64,000 nucleotides of DNA from Micrococcales bacterium 31B (lineage in GTDB: Bacteria > Actinomycetota > Actinomycetes > Actinomycetales > Dermabacteraceae). Below the pieces are notes generated by a model that saw only the letters and a program-made list of their open reading frames with translations, had not been told where the DNA came from and did not search any database. Made by a program: the position numbers and the translations under genes. This document shows positions 35,310 to 43,250 of this stretch, in pieces. Position 1 is the stretch's first letter. Each line of letters starts with the position of its first letter. The DNA lies in contig JAFFTF010000004.1 in the NCBI GenBank assembly GCA_022803075.1, positions 100,852 to 164,851 on the forward strand, given 5' to 3'.

Positions 35310-37649
35310 CTATGCCCGCGTACCCCGGCGGCGTCCGACCCATAGCAGGGCCGCGCCGACCAGCAGCGCCGCGGACGCGATAACCGCTGGGCGCCACGGG
35401 TCGCTACCGGTGGCGGCCAGGGCGGTCGGCCCGGACGCCGTGGTGGTGGCGTTGGCTGCGGCCGTGCCCGTTGGCGGCGTCGTGGGGGCCGTCGTTGTCG
35501 TGGCGGTTGCCGTGACTGCGGTACCGGCCTGGCCTGAGTCGGATGGGCTCGGCTCCGTCGTGGGCTCGGTCGTCGGCTCGGTCGTCGGCTCGGTCGTCGT
35601 CCCGCCGGTCGTCGGCTCGGTCGTCGGCTCGTCCGTCGGCTCCGTCGTCGGCTCCTCGCCCGCCTCGGCGTAGGCGAGCCCGGCCCGGTACGCGAAGAGC
35701 GGGTCGGCGGAGTCGTTCGGCACGTCGGAGAGCTGCGCCGCGACGGCCTGCATCGACGACGGCAACTCAAACGGCAGCGTGCCCTCGGGCTTGGCCTTGC
35801 CAAGCACGACGTTCACGATGGCCTCGTCGCTCGCCCCGTAGTTGGCGAGCACGGCGTCGCTGTTCTCGGCGACGTTCCCGAGAATCAGCGGCCGGAACAA
35901 CTGCGGCAACGCGATGGTGAGCGCCCCCGCGTCGTGCGCGGCCTTGAGGGCGACAAAGTCGGGCTCGGTGCCCTTGAAGTCAAGGTCGGTGAGGTCGTTT
36001 CCGCCTTTGGGGTCGGCAAGGCGCACGAGCGCGATGTCGGCCGCGCCGGGTTCGGCTACCGGCACGAGGCCCGTGCCGCGCACGGCGGCCGGGTCGATGC
36101 CGTACAGGTACACCTTCTTGCCCTGCGGCGCCGCGAGCGGAAGCGACTCGTCGCGGTTGGTGAGCAGCGTGAGCGAGCGTTGCTGCGCCTCGAGCCCGAG
36201 GGCCCGGTGCGCGTCGCTGCCGAGGGTGGCCACGGCGGCGTCCACGTCGACATAGGGGTTCTCGAACAGGCCGAGCTCGAACTTCTGCACGAGCACGCGG
36301 TGAGCGGCCTCGGCCACACGCTCCTCGCTGAGCAACCCCTCGTTCACCGCGTCAACGATGTGCTGCGGCTGGTCGGCGCCGCCGATGATGTCGACGCCCG
36401 CGTTGATGGCGCTCGCATACCGCTCGGTGAGGCTGAGGTCTTCGACGCCCCAGGGCATTCCCGCGCCCCAGGTTCCCACGAACGAGTTCGGCGGGCGGTT
36501 GTCGAGGCATTCCTGCGGGCAGTCGTTGGTGATGCCCCAGTCTGAGGTGATCACGCCGTTGAAGCCGTACTGGCCGCGCAGCAGGGTTTGCAGCAGGTAC
36601 TCGTTGTGATTGGCGCCCACCTGCTCGATCACTTTGCCGCCGAGTACGAGGTCCTTGAGAATCGAGTAGGTCGGCATGACGCCCGAGGCGCCGGCCTCGA
36701 AGGCCCCTTCGAAGGGCACGAGGTGTTCGGCGAAATTGTTGCCGGGGAACACCGCGTAGCGACCGTAGTAGTAGTGGCTGTCGTAGCCGTTGGCCTGCGC
36801 GCCGTAGCCCACCCAGTGCTTGACCACTGTGGTGACGCCCTCGGTGCTGAGGCCCGTGTCGCTGCCCTGCATTCCCTGAATGTAGGCCTTGACCTGCGGT
36901 TTGACGTCGCTGCCGACGGAGCCGAAGGTGCCGTTCTGGCGGCTCCAGCGGGGTTCGGTGCTGATGTCGGCCTGGGGCGAGAGGGCTTCGGTGATGCCCA
37001 CCGCGCGGTATTCCGCCGCGATCAGGGCGCCCATGCGCTTTGTGAGGTCGGGGTCGTCGATGGCGCCCATGCCGATGGCGTCGGGGAACGGCGTGAAGTC
37101 GCCGTTCGAGACCGTCTGCCCCTCGGTGACGGTAAACCCGTTGCGCGGGTCAGTGCTGATTTTGAGGGGGATGCCGAACGGCTCGGCCTCCGCGGCCTCC
37201 TGCAGGGCGTTGTTTTCGCTCGCGAGGGTTTCGGCGCCCACGCCGAGCCGCGAAATATAGGTCGATACGTGGCGGTCGTGCAGCAGGGTGCCGAAGGCTT
37301 CGCGGTCGTAGGTGCCCGAGCCGGTGAGGCTCGCGTGCACGAGCAGCCCCGCGCGCTGGGCGAGGTCGAGGCGTGCGACGAGGTCGTCGGCGCGTTCCTG
37401 CGGGGTGAGGCGCCAGTCTTCGTAGGGGGTGAGTTCGCCGTTGCCGTCGAGGTCTTTGAAGCGCAGGCCGTCGACGGTGAGCACCTTCGCGGTGCGGATG
37501 CCGAGGTCGGGCTGTTGGGGTGGCGTGGCGTGAGCCGGGGTGGCGGCGCTGAGGCCGAGGCTGGCGAAAAGGGCGGCGCTGGCGGCCAGGCCGAGGGCCC
37601 TGCGCCGGCTGCGGTGCGCTCGCGGCTGCTGTGACGCGCGTGCTTTCAT
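35310..37649 (-). CDS. Secreted, sortase-anchored glycoside hydrolase family 3 enzyme
   Basis: A 779-residue surface enzyme. The basic signal peptide ends near SAATPAHA (residue 40). A short EF-hand-like DLDGNGELTPYEDW segment follows, then the GH3 barrel with KHWVGYGAQ and the nucleophile region GVITSDWG. After the GH3_C domain comes a Thr/Glu/Pro repeat linker, then LAATGSD, a hydrophobic helix and an RRRGTRA tail. This is a class E (LAxTG) sortase signal. ATG 37649 has AAGGAG upstream. It likely removes beta-glucosyl or related sugars outside the cell; the exact glycan is unknown. A 7-7-7 palindrome lies upstream. Confidence 0.9.
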   Translation of the reverse strand: MKARASQQPRAHRSRRRALGLAASAALFASLGLSAATPAHATPPQQPDLGIRTAKVLTVDGLRFKDLDGNGELTPYEDWRLTPQERADDLVARLDLAQRAGLLVHASLTGSGTYDREAFGTLLHDRHVSTYISRLGVGAETLASENNALQEAAEAEPFGIPLKISTDPRNGFTVTEGQTVSNGDFTPFPDAIGMGAIDDPDLTKRMGALIAAEYRAVGITEALSPQADISTEPRWSRQNGTFGSVGSDVKPQVKAYIQGMQGSDTGLSTEGVTTVVKHWVGYGAQANGYDSHYYYGRYAVFPGNNFAEHLVPFEGAFEAGASGVMPTYSILKDLVLGGKVIEQVGANHNEYLLQTLLRGQYGFNGVITSDWGITNDCPQECLDNRPPNSFVGTWGAGMPWGVEDLSLTERYASAINAGVDIIGGADQPQHIVDAVNEGLLSEERVAEAAHRVLVQKFELGLFENPYVDVDAAVATLGSDAHRALGLEAQQRSLTLLTNRDESLPLAAPQGKKVYLYGIDPAAVRGTGLVPVAEPGAADIALVRLADPKGGNDLTDLDFKGTEPDFVALKAAHDAGALTIALPQLFRPLILGNVAENSDAVLANYGASDEAIVNVVLGKAKPEGTLPFELPSSMQAVAAQLSDVPNDSADPLFAYRAGLAYAEAGEEPTTEPTDEPTTEPTTGGTTTEPTTEPTTEPTTEPSPSDSGQAGTAVTATATTTTAPTTPPTGTAAANATTTASGPTALAATGSDPWRPAVIASAALLVGAALLWVGRRRGTRA
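35551..35655. repeat. Tandem repeat encoding the Pro/Thr/Glu linker of the GH3 enzyme
   Basis: Degenerate copies of a 12-bp unit close to GGCTCGGTCGTC (plus strand) encode PTTE/EPTT repeats. Such a tract is prone to slippage and could vary linker length between strains. Confidence 0.8.
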
Positions 37650-37714
37650 GCGTACTCCTTGGGGGGCGGTTGGCCCCGACGGTGGGGCCCTCAGCAAGCA
37701 TGATGAATCGCTTC

Positions 37715-37735
37715 AAAGTTTGTCAACAAAACTTT
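37715..37735. promoter_or_regulatory. Operator-like palindrome AAAGTTT-N7-AAACTTT upstream of GH3 gene
   Basis: Perfect 7-bp arms with a 7-bp spacer in an AT-rich 60-bp patch, 66 bp upstream of the GH3 start. On the minus strand it reads AAAGTTTTGTTGACAAACTT, reminiscent of ROK-type sugar-repressor sites. The regulator is not in this window. Confidence 0.5.
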
Positions 37736-37771
37736 AGAAACTTGTTGGCAAAGGCAATTTTTGACTCCATT

Positions 37772-37837
37772 GCGGACGCTCCGGTGGCCCGCTGGCACGC
37801 AGGCCGACCTACCAGCCCGGCCCGAGGTGCGTCCGGG
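37772..37837. repeat. Dispersed palindromic repeat, copy B
   Basis: An imperfect inverted repeat of about 24-bp arms (GCGGACGCTCCGGTGGCCCG ... and GTGCGTCCG on the other arm) next to the permease stop. The left arm, read in reverse complement, matches the element at 46195 over about 25 bp, and its GGAGCGTCC core also matches 5465-5505. Confidence 0.55.
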
Positions 37838-37845
37838 CTACCCGC

Positions 37846-38436
37846 TCAGCGGGAGGCGCGACGATACAGGGACCACGGGCCGACTGCGACCCCCACGACC
37901 AGGAGACTCGTCGTGAGGACGAACAGTGTCGGCTCGATGCGCCCGACGAGCGGCCACATGGCGTAGTTGATCTGGCCCGATTGATTGGCGGCAAACGTCG
38001 ACAGCATGAGGTACAGGAACGCCGCGCTGGCCCCGGCCGGTAGGGTGCTCACGGCGGCGACGACGAGGTTGGTGCCGAGAAAGCCGAGGGTGGCGGCGCC
38101 CACGAGCAGCAGGGCGGCGTCGCCCATCGCGGCGCCGACCGCGAGGGGCAGCCCGCCGGTGATGGCCGCGAGGCCGAGGGCGGCGATGCGAACGCGCAGG
38201 AGCGGCTGGCGCACCGAGATTTTTTCGCGTTCGATGCTGCCCCCGAGGGCGTAGGCGAAGATAAGGCTCGATTGCAGGGCCGCGACGTAAAGGCCCAGGC
38301 TGACGGTGTTTTTGCCGACCCCGATGAGGCGGTCCACGACGATATTCTGCTGCGCGAGTGCCCACGTGAGCACGAGCAGGGCGAGGCTCGCGGGCAGGGC
38401 GAAGCGGGTGTAGCGCACGGCGAGCCAGGTGCGCAT
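37846..38436 (-). CDS. ABC transporter permease-like membrane protein
   Basis: A 196-residue protein with five or six hydrophobic helices and a short charged loop (GSIEREKISVRQPLLRVRI near 67-85). It is smaller than standard ABC-2 permeases. It begins 1 bp after the ATPase stop and ends the five-gene operon, so it is the likely membrane partner of that ATPase. Its layout matches the interrupted gene at 24965-25582. Function is inferred from context only. Confidence 0.72.
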   Translation of the reverse strand: MRTWLAVRYTRFALPASLALLVLTWALAQQNIVVDRLIGVGKNTVSLGLYVAALQSSLIFAYALGGSIEREKISVRQPLLRVRIAALGLAAITGGLPLAVGAAMGDAALLLVGAATLGFLGTNLVVAAVSTLPAGASAAFLYLMLSTFAANQSGQINYAMWPLVGRIEPTLFVLTTSLLVVGVAVGPWSLYRRASR

Positions 38437-38437
38437 G

Positions 38438-39190
38438 TCAGGCGTCCGGGTCGAGGGCGAAGTGCTCGTAGGCGCGCGTGGCGCGCTGAGTGTCGCTGAG
38501 CTTCTCGGCGGAGGCTCCGTGCGCGTAGAACTCGTCCACGGGCCCGTCGAACTTCATGGTGCCCTGCGCCAGCACGGCCACGGTGTCGTAGGTGGTGTCG
38601 AGATCGTCGATGTCGTGCGTAGAAATCAGCAGGTGTACGTCGTCGAGGCCATTCAGGATGTCGTGAAAGCGCGTGCGCTGACTGGGGTCGAGGCCCGCGG
38701 TGGGTTCATCGAGAATGAGGTACCGGGGCGCGGCCACGAGGGCTTCGGCGAGGCCCACGCGCCGCAGCTGGCCTCCCGAGAGGGTGGACGCGCGGGCCGT
38801 CATTTTGTCGGTCAGGCCCACTCGCTCGAGGGTGAGTTGGGCGTTCCGCCTGGCCTCCTGGGTGCTGAGGCCGCGCAACCAGCCTGCGTAGGTGACCTGG
38901 TCGAGTGTGGTCAGTGCACTGAGGGCGTGAATGTTCTGCGGCATCCACCCGAGGGTGCGAGAGTACTCGGCGCGGTCGCCGCGTCGAGCCCACGAGAGCC
39001 CCGCGAGGGTGCAGGTGCCCTTGCGGGGTGCGTGCAGGCCCGCAGCTATCTTAAGCAGCGTGGATTTGCCCGCTCCGTTGGGCCCGAGCAGTACGGTGCG
39101 GGTGCCGGTGGGGCACCACGTGAAGTCATGCAGCACGAGGGTGCGGCGGCGGCCGTAGACGAAGGTGATGTCTCGAAACTCAATGCTCAT
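38438..39190 (-). CDS. ABC transporter ATP-binding protein
   Basis: A 250-residue ATPase of the exporter-like (ABC-2/DrrA) type, with Walker A LLGPNGAGKST, signature LSGGQLRR, Walker B LILDEPTAGLDP and the switch His in LISTHDIDDLD. It lies 7 bp after the ectodomain membrane protein gene and 1 bp before the permease gene. It likely energises export or membrane extraction of the secreted product of this operon. Confidence 0.92.
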   Translation of the reverse strand: MSIEFRDITFVYGRRRTLVLHDFTWCPTGTRTVLLGPNGAGKSTLLKIAAGLHAPRKGTCTLAGLSWARRGDRAEYSRTLGWMPQNIHALSALTTLDQVTYAGWLRGLSTQEARRNAQLTLERVGLTDKMTARASTLSGGQLRRVGLAEALVAAPRYLILDEPTAGLDPSQRTRFHDILNGLDDVHLLISTHDIDDLDTTYDTVAVLAQGTMKFDGPVDEFYAHGASAEKLSDTQRATRAYEHFALDPDA

Positions 39191-39197
39191 GATGTGC

Positions 39198-40478
39198 CTA
39201 GAGGGGGTTGAGGGGTAGCGGGGGCATGTTGGTGCACTGCTTGTTGGTGTCGAGCACCGACTTCAGCCACGTGCGTTGGCGTTCGAGGGGCCACGAGAGC
39301 AACTCCGGCGTGAAGGAGTCGTACGTTAGCATGCCGTCGGTGGGCAGCCCCACCTTGGGGTACAGGTGGTACTTCCACCATTGCGCATAGGTATAGGCAG
39401 CTTGGCCTTGTGTATACGGGGGCACATTGGGGCACGGGTACGCAGTGCCGTAGATTCCATCGAATACTCGCTCGGCGGCTAGAGGCAAGGTTCCGTCCAT
39501 GTATACGGTGACGAGACCGCGCTTATTGTTTTCGGTGACGGTTGCTATGAGTCCTTCGGGGCTTCGTTCCGTGAGGTTTACCCAGGGGACGCCGGTTTCT
39601 TTCTCGGTGGCGATGATCGCGGCATCGAAGCGTTGCAGGTACGGGATGTTGCGTTGGTACTTTTCGAGTACGCACCAGTTGGGGTGTCCGCCAGTGCAGA
39701 CGATGGGCAGGCCGCGGTCGTACATGGGTTGAAAGTTGAGGTTGCGAACGCTGGCGACGGCGCCGCCGCCGAGCAGTAGCGCAACGAGCGAACCGACTGC
39801 GAGGGTTCGTTGGTTTTGCGCTCCGGGCTCGTTGCGGCGTAGGTGGTAGAGAACGGCTGTGAAGGCGAGCGCGGTGGCGGCCGCCGCCCAGAGCGTGGTG
39901 CCCGCATAGATTTCTGGCGCGGGGATGTAGTACGACGACGGGGCCGTGGCGAGGCCGACGACGCTGCGGGGCCAGGCCACGGTCAGAGTTTGGGGCATGA
40001 AGAGTATGAAGAATGTGCTGGCGAGGGCGGTGATGCTCGCGATGAGCCGGGGTAGCCACAGTCCGAGGGCGATGCTCCACGCCGAGGTGGCGAACAGCAT
40101 GGCACCGTAGACCGGCACCAGCGGTAGGTCGACGGGGCCCCACGCGCGTCTGGCGGTCATCATGATGGCGACCGAGACCAGGATGGCTGCCAACTGTACG
40201 AGGGTGAACGTGGCGCTCGGAACGCTGATGCGCAGCAGAACGCTTCGGTTCGTGGTGCGGGTCCAGTAACCCTGAGAGCGCAGTGTCGCCGAGAGCCACG
40301 CCATGACGCAGGCACCGACTGCGGCCAGCGCGGGAGTGAGCAGAAATCGCTTGGCAAAGACGCTGTAGGAATCGCTACCTCCCGCGGTCATGGTGTCAGA
40401 CACGGTGAACCCCACGGCCAGGACGATGGCGACCGTCAGCAGTGCGAACGGTCGCCACGGAGCGAGGTGGATGCGCAT
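39198..40478 (-). CDS. Membrane protein with Cys-containing ectodomain, paralog 1
   Basis: A 426-residue protein of unknown family name. Six or seven helices fill the first 240 or so residues. An outer domain of about 180 residues follows with four cysteines: PIVCTGG ... PNWCVLE, AYPCPNV and NKQCTNM. It is a tandem copy of the next upstream gene (same length). The final 178 bp (39207-39384) differ from the paralog at only two positions, while the 5' halves are much more divergent. It is cotranscribed with the ABC genes. Two candidate roles are immunity or assistance to export of the secreted protein. Confidence 0.75.
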   Translation of the reverse strand: MRIHLAPWRPFALLTVAIVLAVGFTVSDTMTAGGSDSYSVFAKRFLLTPALAAVGACVMAWLSATLRSQGYWTRTTNRSVLLRISVPSATFTLVQLAAILVSVAIMMTARRAWGPVDLPLVPVYGAMLFATSAWSIALGLWLPRLIASITALASTFFILFMPQTLTVAWPRSVVGLATAPSSYYIPAPEIYAGTTLWAAAATALAFTAVLYHLRRNEPGAQNQRTLAVGSLVALLLGGGAVASVRNLNFQPMYDRGLPIVCTGGHPNWCVLEKYQRNIPYLQRFDAAIIATEKETGVPWVNLTERSPEGLIATVTENNKRGLVTVYMDGTLPLAAERVFDGIYGTAYPCPNVPPYTQGQAAYTYAQWWKYHLYPKVGLPTDGMLTYDSFTPELLSWPLERQRTWLKSVLDTNKQCTNMPPLPLNPL

Positions 40479-40484
40479 GGGAGG

Positions 40485-41765
40485 CTATTTGAGGTTGAGG
40501 GGTAGCGGGGGCATGTTGGTGCACTGCTTGTTGGTGTCGAGCACTGACTGCAGCCACGTGCGTTGGCGTTCGAGGGGCCACGAGAGCAACTCCGGCGTGA
40601 AGGAGTCGTACGTTAGCATGCCGTCGGTGGGCAGCCCCACCTTGGGGTACAGGTGGTACTTCCACCATTGCCGGAGTGTGAATACGGCCTGTTCTTGTTG
40701 GTAGGGCGGCACGTTGGGGCAGGGATACGCAGTGCCGTAAATCGCGTCGAGGAGTCGGTCGCCGGTAGTTGCCAAGTCTCCCTCGAGGTTGACCGTGTAG
40801 AGATGGTTCTTATTGTTTTCAGTTACCGTCGCAACCAGCCCGGCGGGGCCGCGTTCGGACAGATTGACCCAGGGCACACCCGTTTCTCGCTCGGTTGCGA
40901 TAATCGCGGCATCGAAGCGCTGCAAGTACGGCAGACTCTCCCGATTTCTCGAGAGAACGCACCAATTGGGGTGGCCTCCCGAGCAGACGATGGGCAGGCC
41001 GCGGTCGTACATGGGTTGATAGTTCAGGTTGCGTACGCTGGCCCACGCACTCACCCCCAGGATTGTGGCTGCGGCGACACTGAGAGCAAAGACTCGGCCG
41101 CGTGTGGTGTGAGGGTCTGAACTGTGCAATTTTGTATGGCATACCGCGATTGCCAGGGTTGTTGCGCCTGCCGCCCACAGGGCGGTTCCTACGTAGACCT
41201 CCGGGGCTGGCGCATTGTACTGAGTGGCCTCACTGGCTAGACCAACGACGCTGCGCGGCCATGCGACGGTCATGGTTTGCGGCATGAAGAGCGCGAAGAA
41301 CGTGCTCGCCAACGCGGCGATACTCGCCAGCAGTCGCGGCAACCAGATGCCAAGCGCGATGGACCACGTCGACGTCGCGAAGAGAATGGCACCGTAAACC
41401 GGTACTAGCATGCCGTCGACGCCACCCCAAGCGCCACGTGCGATCAGCATGACGGCGACCGAAATGAGGACCGATAACGTGACCGTCAGCGAGAACACGG
41501 TACTCGGCACTATGATGCGCCACGTCGAACTACGGAGACTAACGCGCGCCCAAAACCCCTGCTTACGCAGAGCAGCAGAGTTCCAAGCCATCAAGCCCGC
41601 GCCAAGGGCGGCGAGAGCGGGGGTCAGCAAATAGCGCTGTGAAAAGATCCCATAGGAGTCGCGACCACCGGGAGTGAGGGCGCTGGAGATGGCAAATCCC
41701 GCGGAGAGCGCGGCAGTAAGGGTGAAGAGAACGGTAGCCCGCCATAGTTTGAGTTGGATGCGCAT
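40485..41765 (-). CDS. Membrane protein with Cys-containing ectodomain, paralog 2
   Basis: A 426-residue paralog of the adjacent gene with the same helix and cysteine layout (PIVCSGGHPNWCVLS, AYPCPNV, NKQCTNM). The start is ATG 41765 with GAGGG upstream; a longer ORF to 41801 lacks a ribosome site and would break the match in length with its paralog. Six bases separate it from paralog 1. It follows the secreted-protein gene. No known catalytic motif is visible. Confidence 0.75.
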   Translation of the reverse strand: MRIQLKLWRATVLFTLTAALSAGFAISSALTPGGRDSYGIFSQRYLLTPALAALGAGLMAWNSAALRKQGFWARVSLRSSTWRIIVPSTVFSLTVTLSVLISVAVMLIARGAWGGVDGMLVPVYGAILFATSTWSIALGIWLPRLLASIAALASTFFALFMPQTMTVAWPRSVVGLASEATQYNAPAPEVYVGTALWAAGATTLAIAVCHTKLHSSDPHTTRGRVFALSVAAATILGVSAWASVRNLNYQPMYDRGLPIVCSGGHPNWCVLSRNRESLPYLQRFDAAIIATERETGVPWVNLSERGPAGLVATVTENNKNHLYTVNLEGDLATTGDRLLDAIYGTAYPCPNVPPYQQEQAVFTLRQWWKYHLYPKVGLPTDGMLTYDSFTPELLSWPLERQRTWLQSVLDTNKQCTNMPPLPLNLK

Positions 41766-41838
41766 GAATGCCCTCGGAGATACATCGCTGAGTGCCGCCA
41801 CATGGGCGGCACCACAACGAATGAACAGTGATTCAGGC

Positions 41839-42276
41839 TCAGTTCAACGACCACCAGACTGTGATCGGAGTTGTGCTGCCCGATGCAAGCCTGGCAAAGA
41901 CGAGTTGATTCCCTGGTGCCGGATCACCCCCTCCGTGCTGCCACGTGAAGGTCACGTAAGATTTAGAAGGACAGTCTGCAGCCTTCTCACCGTAGTACGC
42001 GGTCTTCCCTAAAAGTCCTGGTCGCCGCACGTTCCAGACCGCTGTGCCAATATTGCCGACACTTCCGTAGGGGCTACAATTACCGATCGCGGTGGAGAAT
42101 GTTCCGCCTGCGGCAACACTCCACGACTCCGGGCTAATGGCCCCGGGCCGAATGCCTGCCCACTGGTGGTAGGGGATGGATTGAGCCAAGGCGGGCGTCG
42201 CCGCCAGGGCAACCGCGGCCGTCACCAGACCGAAGATGCCCAACCTGCGCTTGCCCCTGGGTGAAATCTTTCTCAT
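41839..42276 (-). CDS. Small secreted protein, two cysteines (possible bacteriocin-like or cell-surface factor)
   Basis: A 145-residue precursor with a basic N-terminus (MRKISPRGKRR), a hydrophobic core and a cleavage site after ATPALA (residue 31). The mature part is about 114 residues, Gly/Ser/Trp-rich, with two cysteines (GNCSPYG and ADCPSKS) that could form one disulfide. ATG 42276 has no good Shine-Dalgarno, but a 9-bp hairpin lies 20 bp upstream. It is first in a five-gene cluster with two ectodomain membrane proteins and an ABC pair, which suggests it is the cargo or effector. No family is recognised. Confidence 0.65.
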   Translation of the reverse strand: MRKISPRGKRRLGIFGLVTAAVALAATPALAQSIPYHQWAGIRPGAISPESWSVAAGGTFSTAIGNCSPYGSVGNIGTAVWNVRRPGLLGKTAYYGEKAADCPSKSYVTFTWQHGGGDPAPGNQLVFARLASGSTTPITVWWSLN

Positions 42277-42295
42277 GGTTCGAACATTCGTGAAC

Positions 42296-42317
42296 GGCCG
42301 AGGTGAGCACCTCGGCC
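42296..42317. other. Hairpin in the leader of the secreted-protein gene
   Basis: GGCCGAGGT-GAGC-ACCTCGGCC is a perfect 9-bp stem with a 4-nt loop starting 20 bp upstream of ATG 42276. It may control translation or message stability, or be an operator. No T run follows on either strand. Confidence 0.5.
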
Positions 42318-42522
42318 TCGCAACTGTGATGTCGCTTACAACCATAATCCAGTTTTTTCGCATGTCAAAGCGAATTTAGCAAAGAATCTCTAAACTCCAA
42401 AAGTCGCAAATTGAAAGCCATCCACCTGCTCTTATGCAAATCGAGTCCGCTCGCAAGCGTCCCTTGGCTAGCAGAAGTCGCCTGCCTTTGCCTCCGAGTC
42501 GCCCCGGTTTTGCTTATATAAT

Positions 42523-43140
42523 TTATGAAGTCAGTGAGCCCGGCCCGAGCCGCGCCCGCACCAAGTCGAGCGCCAGGTCGAAATCCTCCCGCATGCGCGC
42601 GGCCGCGCGCGCAGAGTCCGCCGACTGCATCGTCGCCTGCACCTGCAGGCCGTCCATGGCGGCGATCAGCAGCCGCGCGAGCGACCGCGCCTCGCCTTCG
42701 CTAACCTCGCGCCCCGCAACCGCCGCGACCTCAGTGAGCTGCCGCGCGAGGGAACGCTCAATCTCCGCGTACCGCCGCGCGAACGAGTCGTGCAGCGGGT
42801 GTTCCTCGCTCACGGCCTCTCCGGTGAGAGTCGAGAACAGCCGCATCCATTCGAAATCCTCCGAGTTGCTCGCCACGAGCGCCCGCAACCTCTCGAAGCA
42901 CCCGGCGCCGCGCGACCCCGTCTCGGCATCGCGCGGGGCCTGCCCTTCGAGCACCGCGGCGAGCACCTCCTCCTTGGTGGCGAAGTGATACAGCAGCCCC
43001 GCGTGCGTGACCCCCGCGTGGCTCGCGATCTGCGACATTGAGACGCCGCTGTACCCGGCGCTCGCAAACAGCGCGCGCGCCGAGGCCACGAGAGCGGCGC
43101 GCCTGCGCACCCCCCGCACGTTCGGATTCGACTCGTTCAT
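42523..43140 (-). CDS. TetR/AcrR family transcriptional regulator
   Basis: A 205-residue regulator with helix-turn-helix GVSMSQIASHAGVTHAGLLYHF in residues 30-52 and a helical ligand domain. The start is uncertain among GTG 43146, ATG 43143 and ATG 43140; the last is best spaced from GAAAGG. It lies upstream of the secreted-protein operon on the same strand with a 246-bp gap, and divergent from the methyltransferase. Either could be its target. The gap shows no coding sequence. Confidence 0.88.
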   Translation of the reverse strand: MNESNPNVRGVRRRAALVASARALFASAGYSGVSMSQIASHAGVTHAGLLYHFATKEEVLAAVLEGQAPRDAETGSRGAGCFERLRALVASNSEDFEWMRLFSTLTGEAVSEEHPLHDSFARRYAEIERSLARQLTEVAAVAGREVSEGEARSLARLLIAAMDGLQVQATMQSADSARAAARMREDFDLALDLVRARLGPGSLTS

Positions 43141-43250
43141 CATCACCTTTCGTGGCTCCCTTTCGCTCGCAGTCTAGACCCCCGCGACCCGCAGACCCGC
43201 CGGCCTGGGACACCCCGGCTCGCCGCCGGCCCGCCCGGTAAGCTGTTCGG

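Noticed and set aside
35551..35655. CRISPR-like or satellite repeat
   Set aside because: The repeats lie in frame within the GH3 gene and encode its Pro/Thr/Glu linker. No CRISPR array was seen anywhere in the window.
41839..42276. Lactococcin 972 family assignment for the secreted protein
   Set aside because: The operon layout is similar, but the expected YSNY/H-rich and AYY-type signature is not convincingly present, and the membrane partners differ in length.
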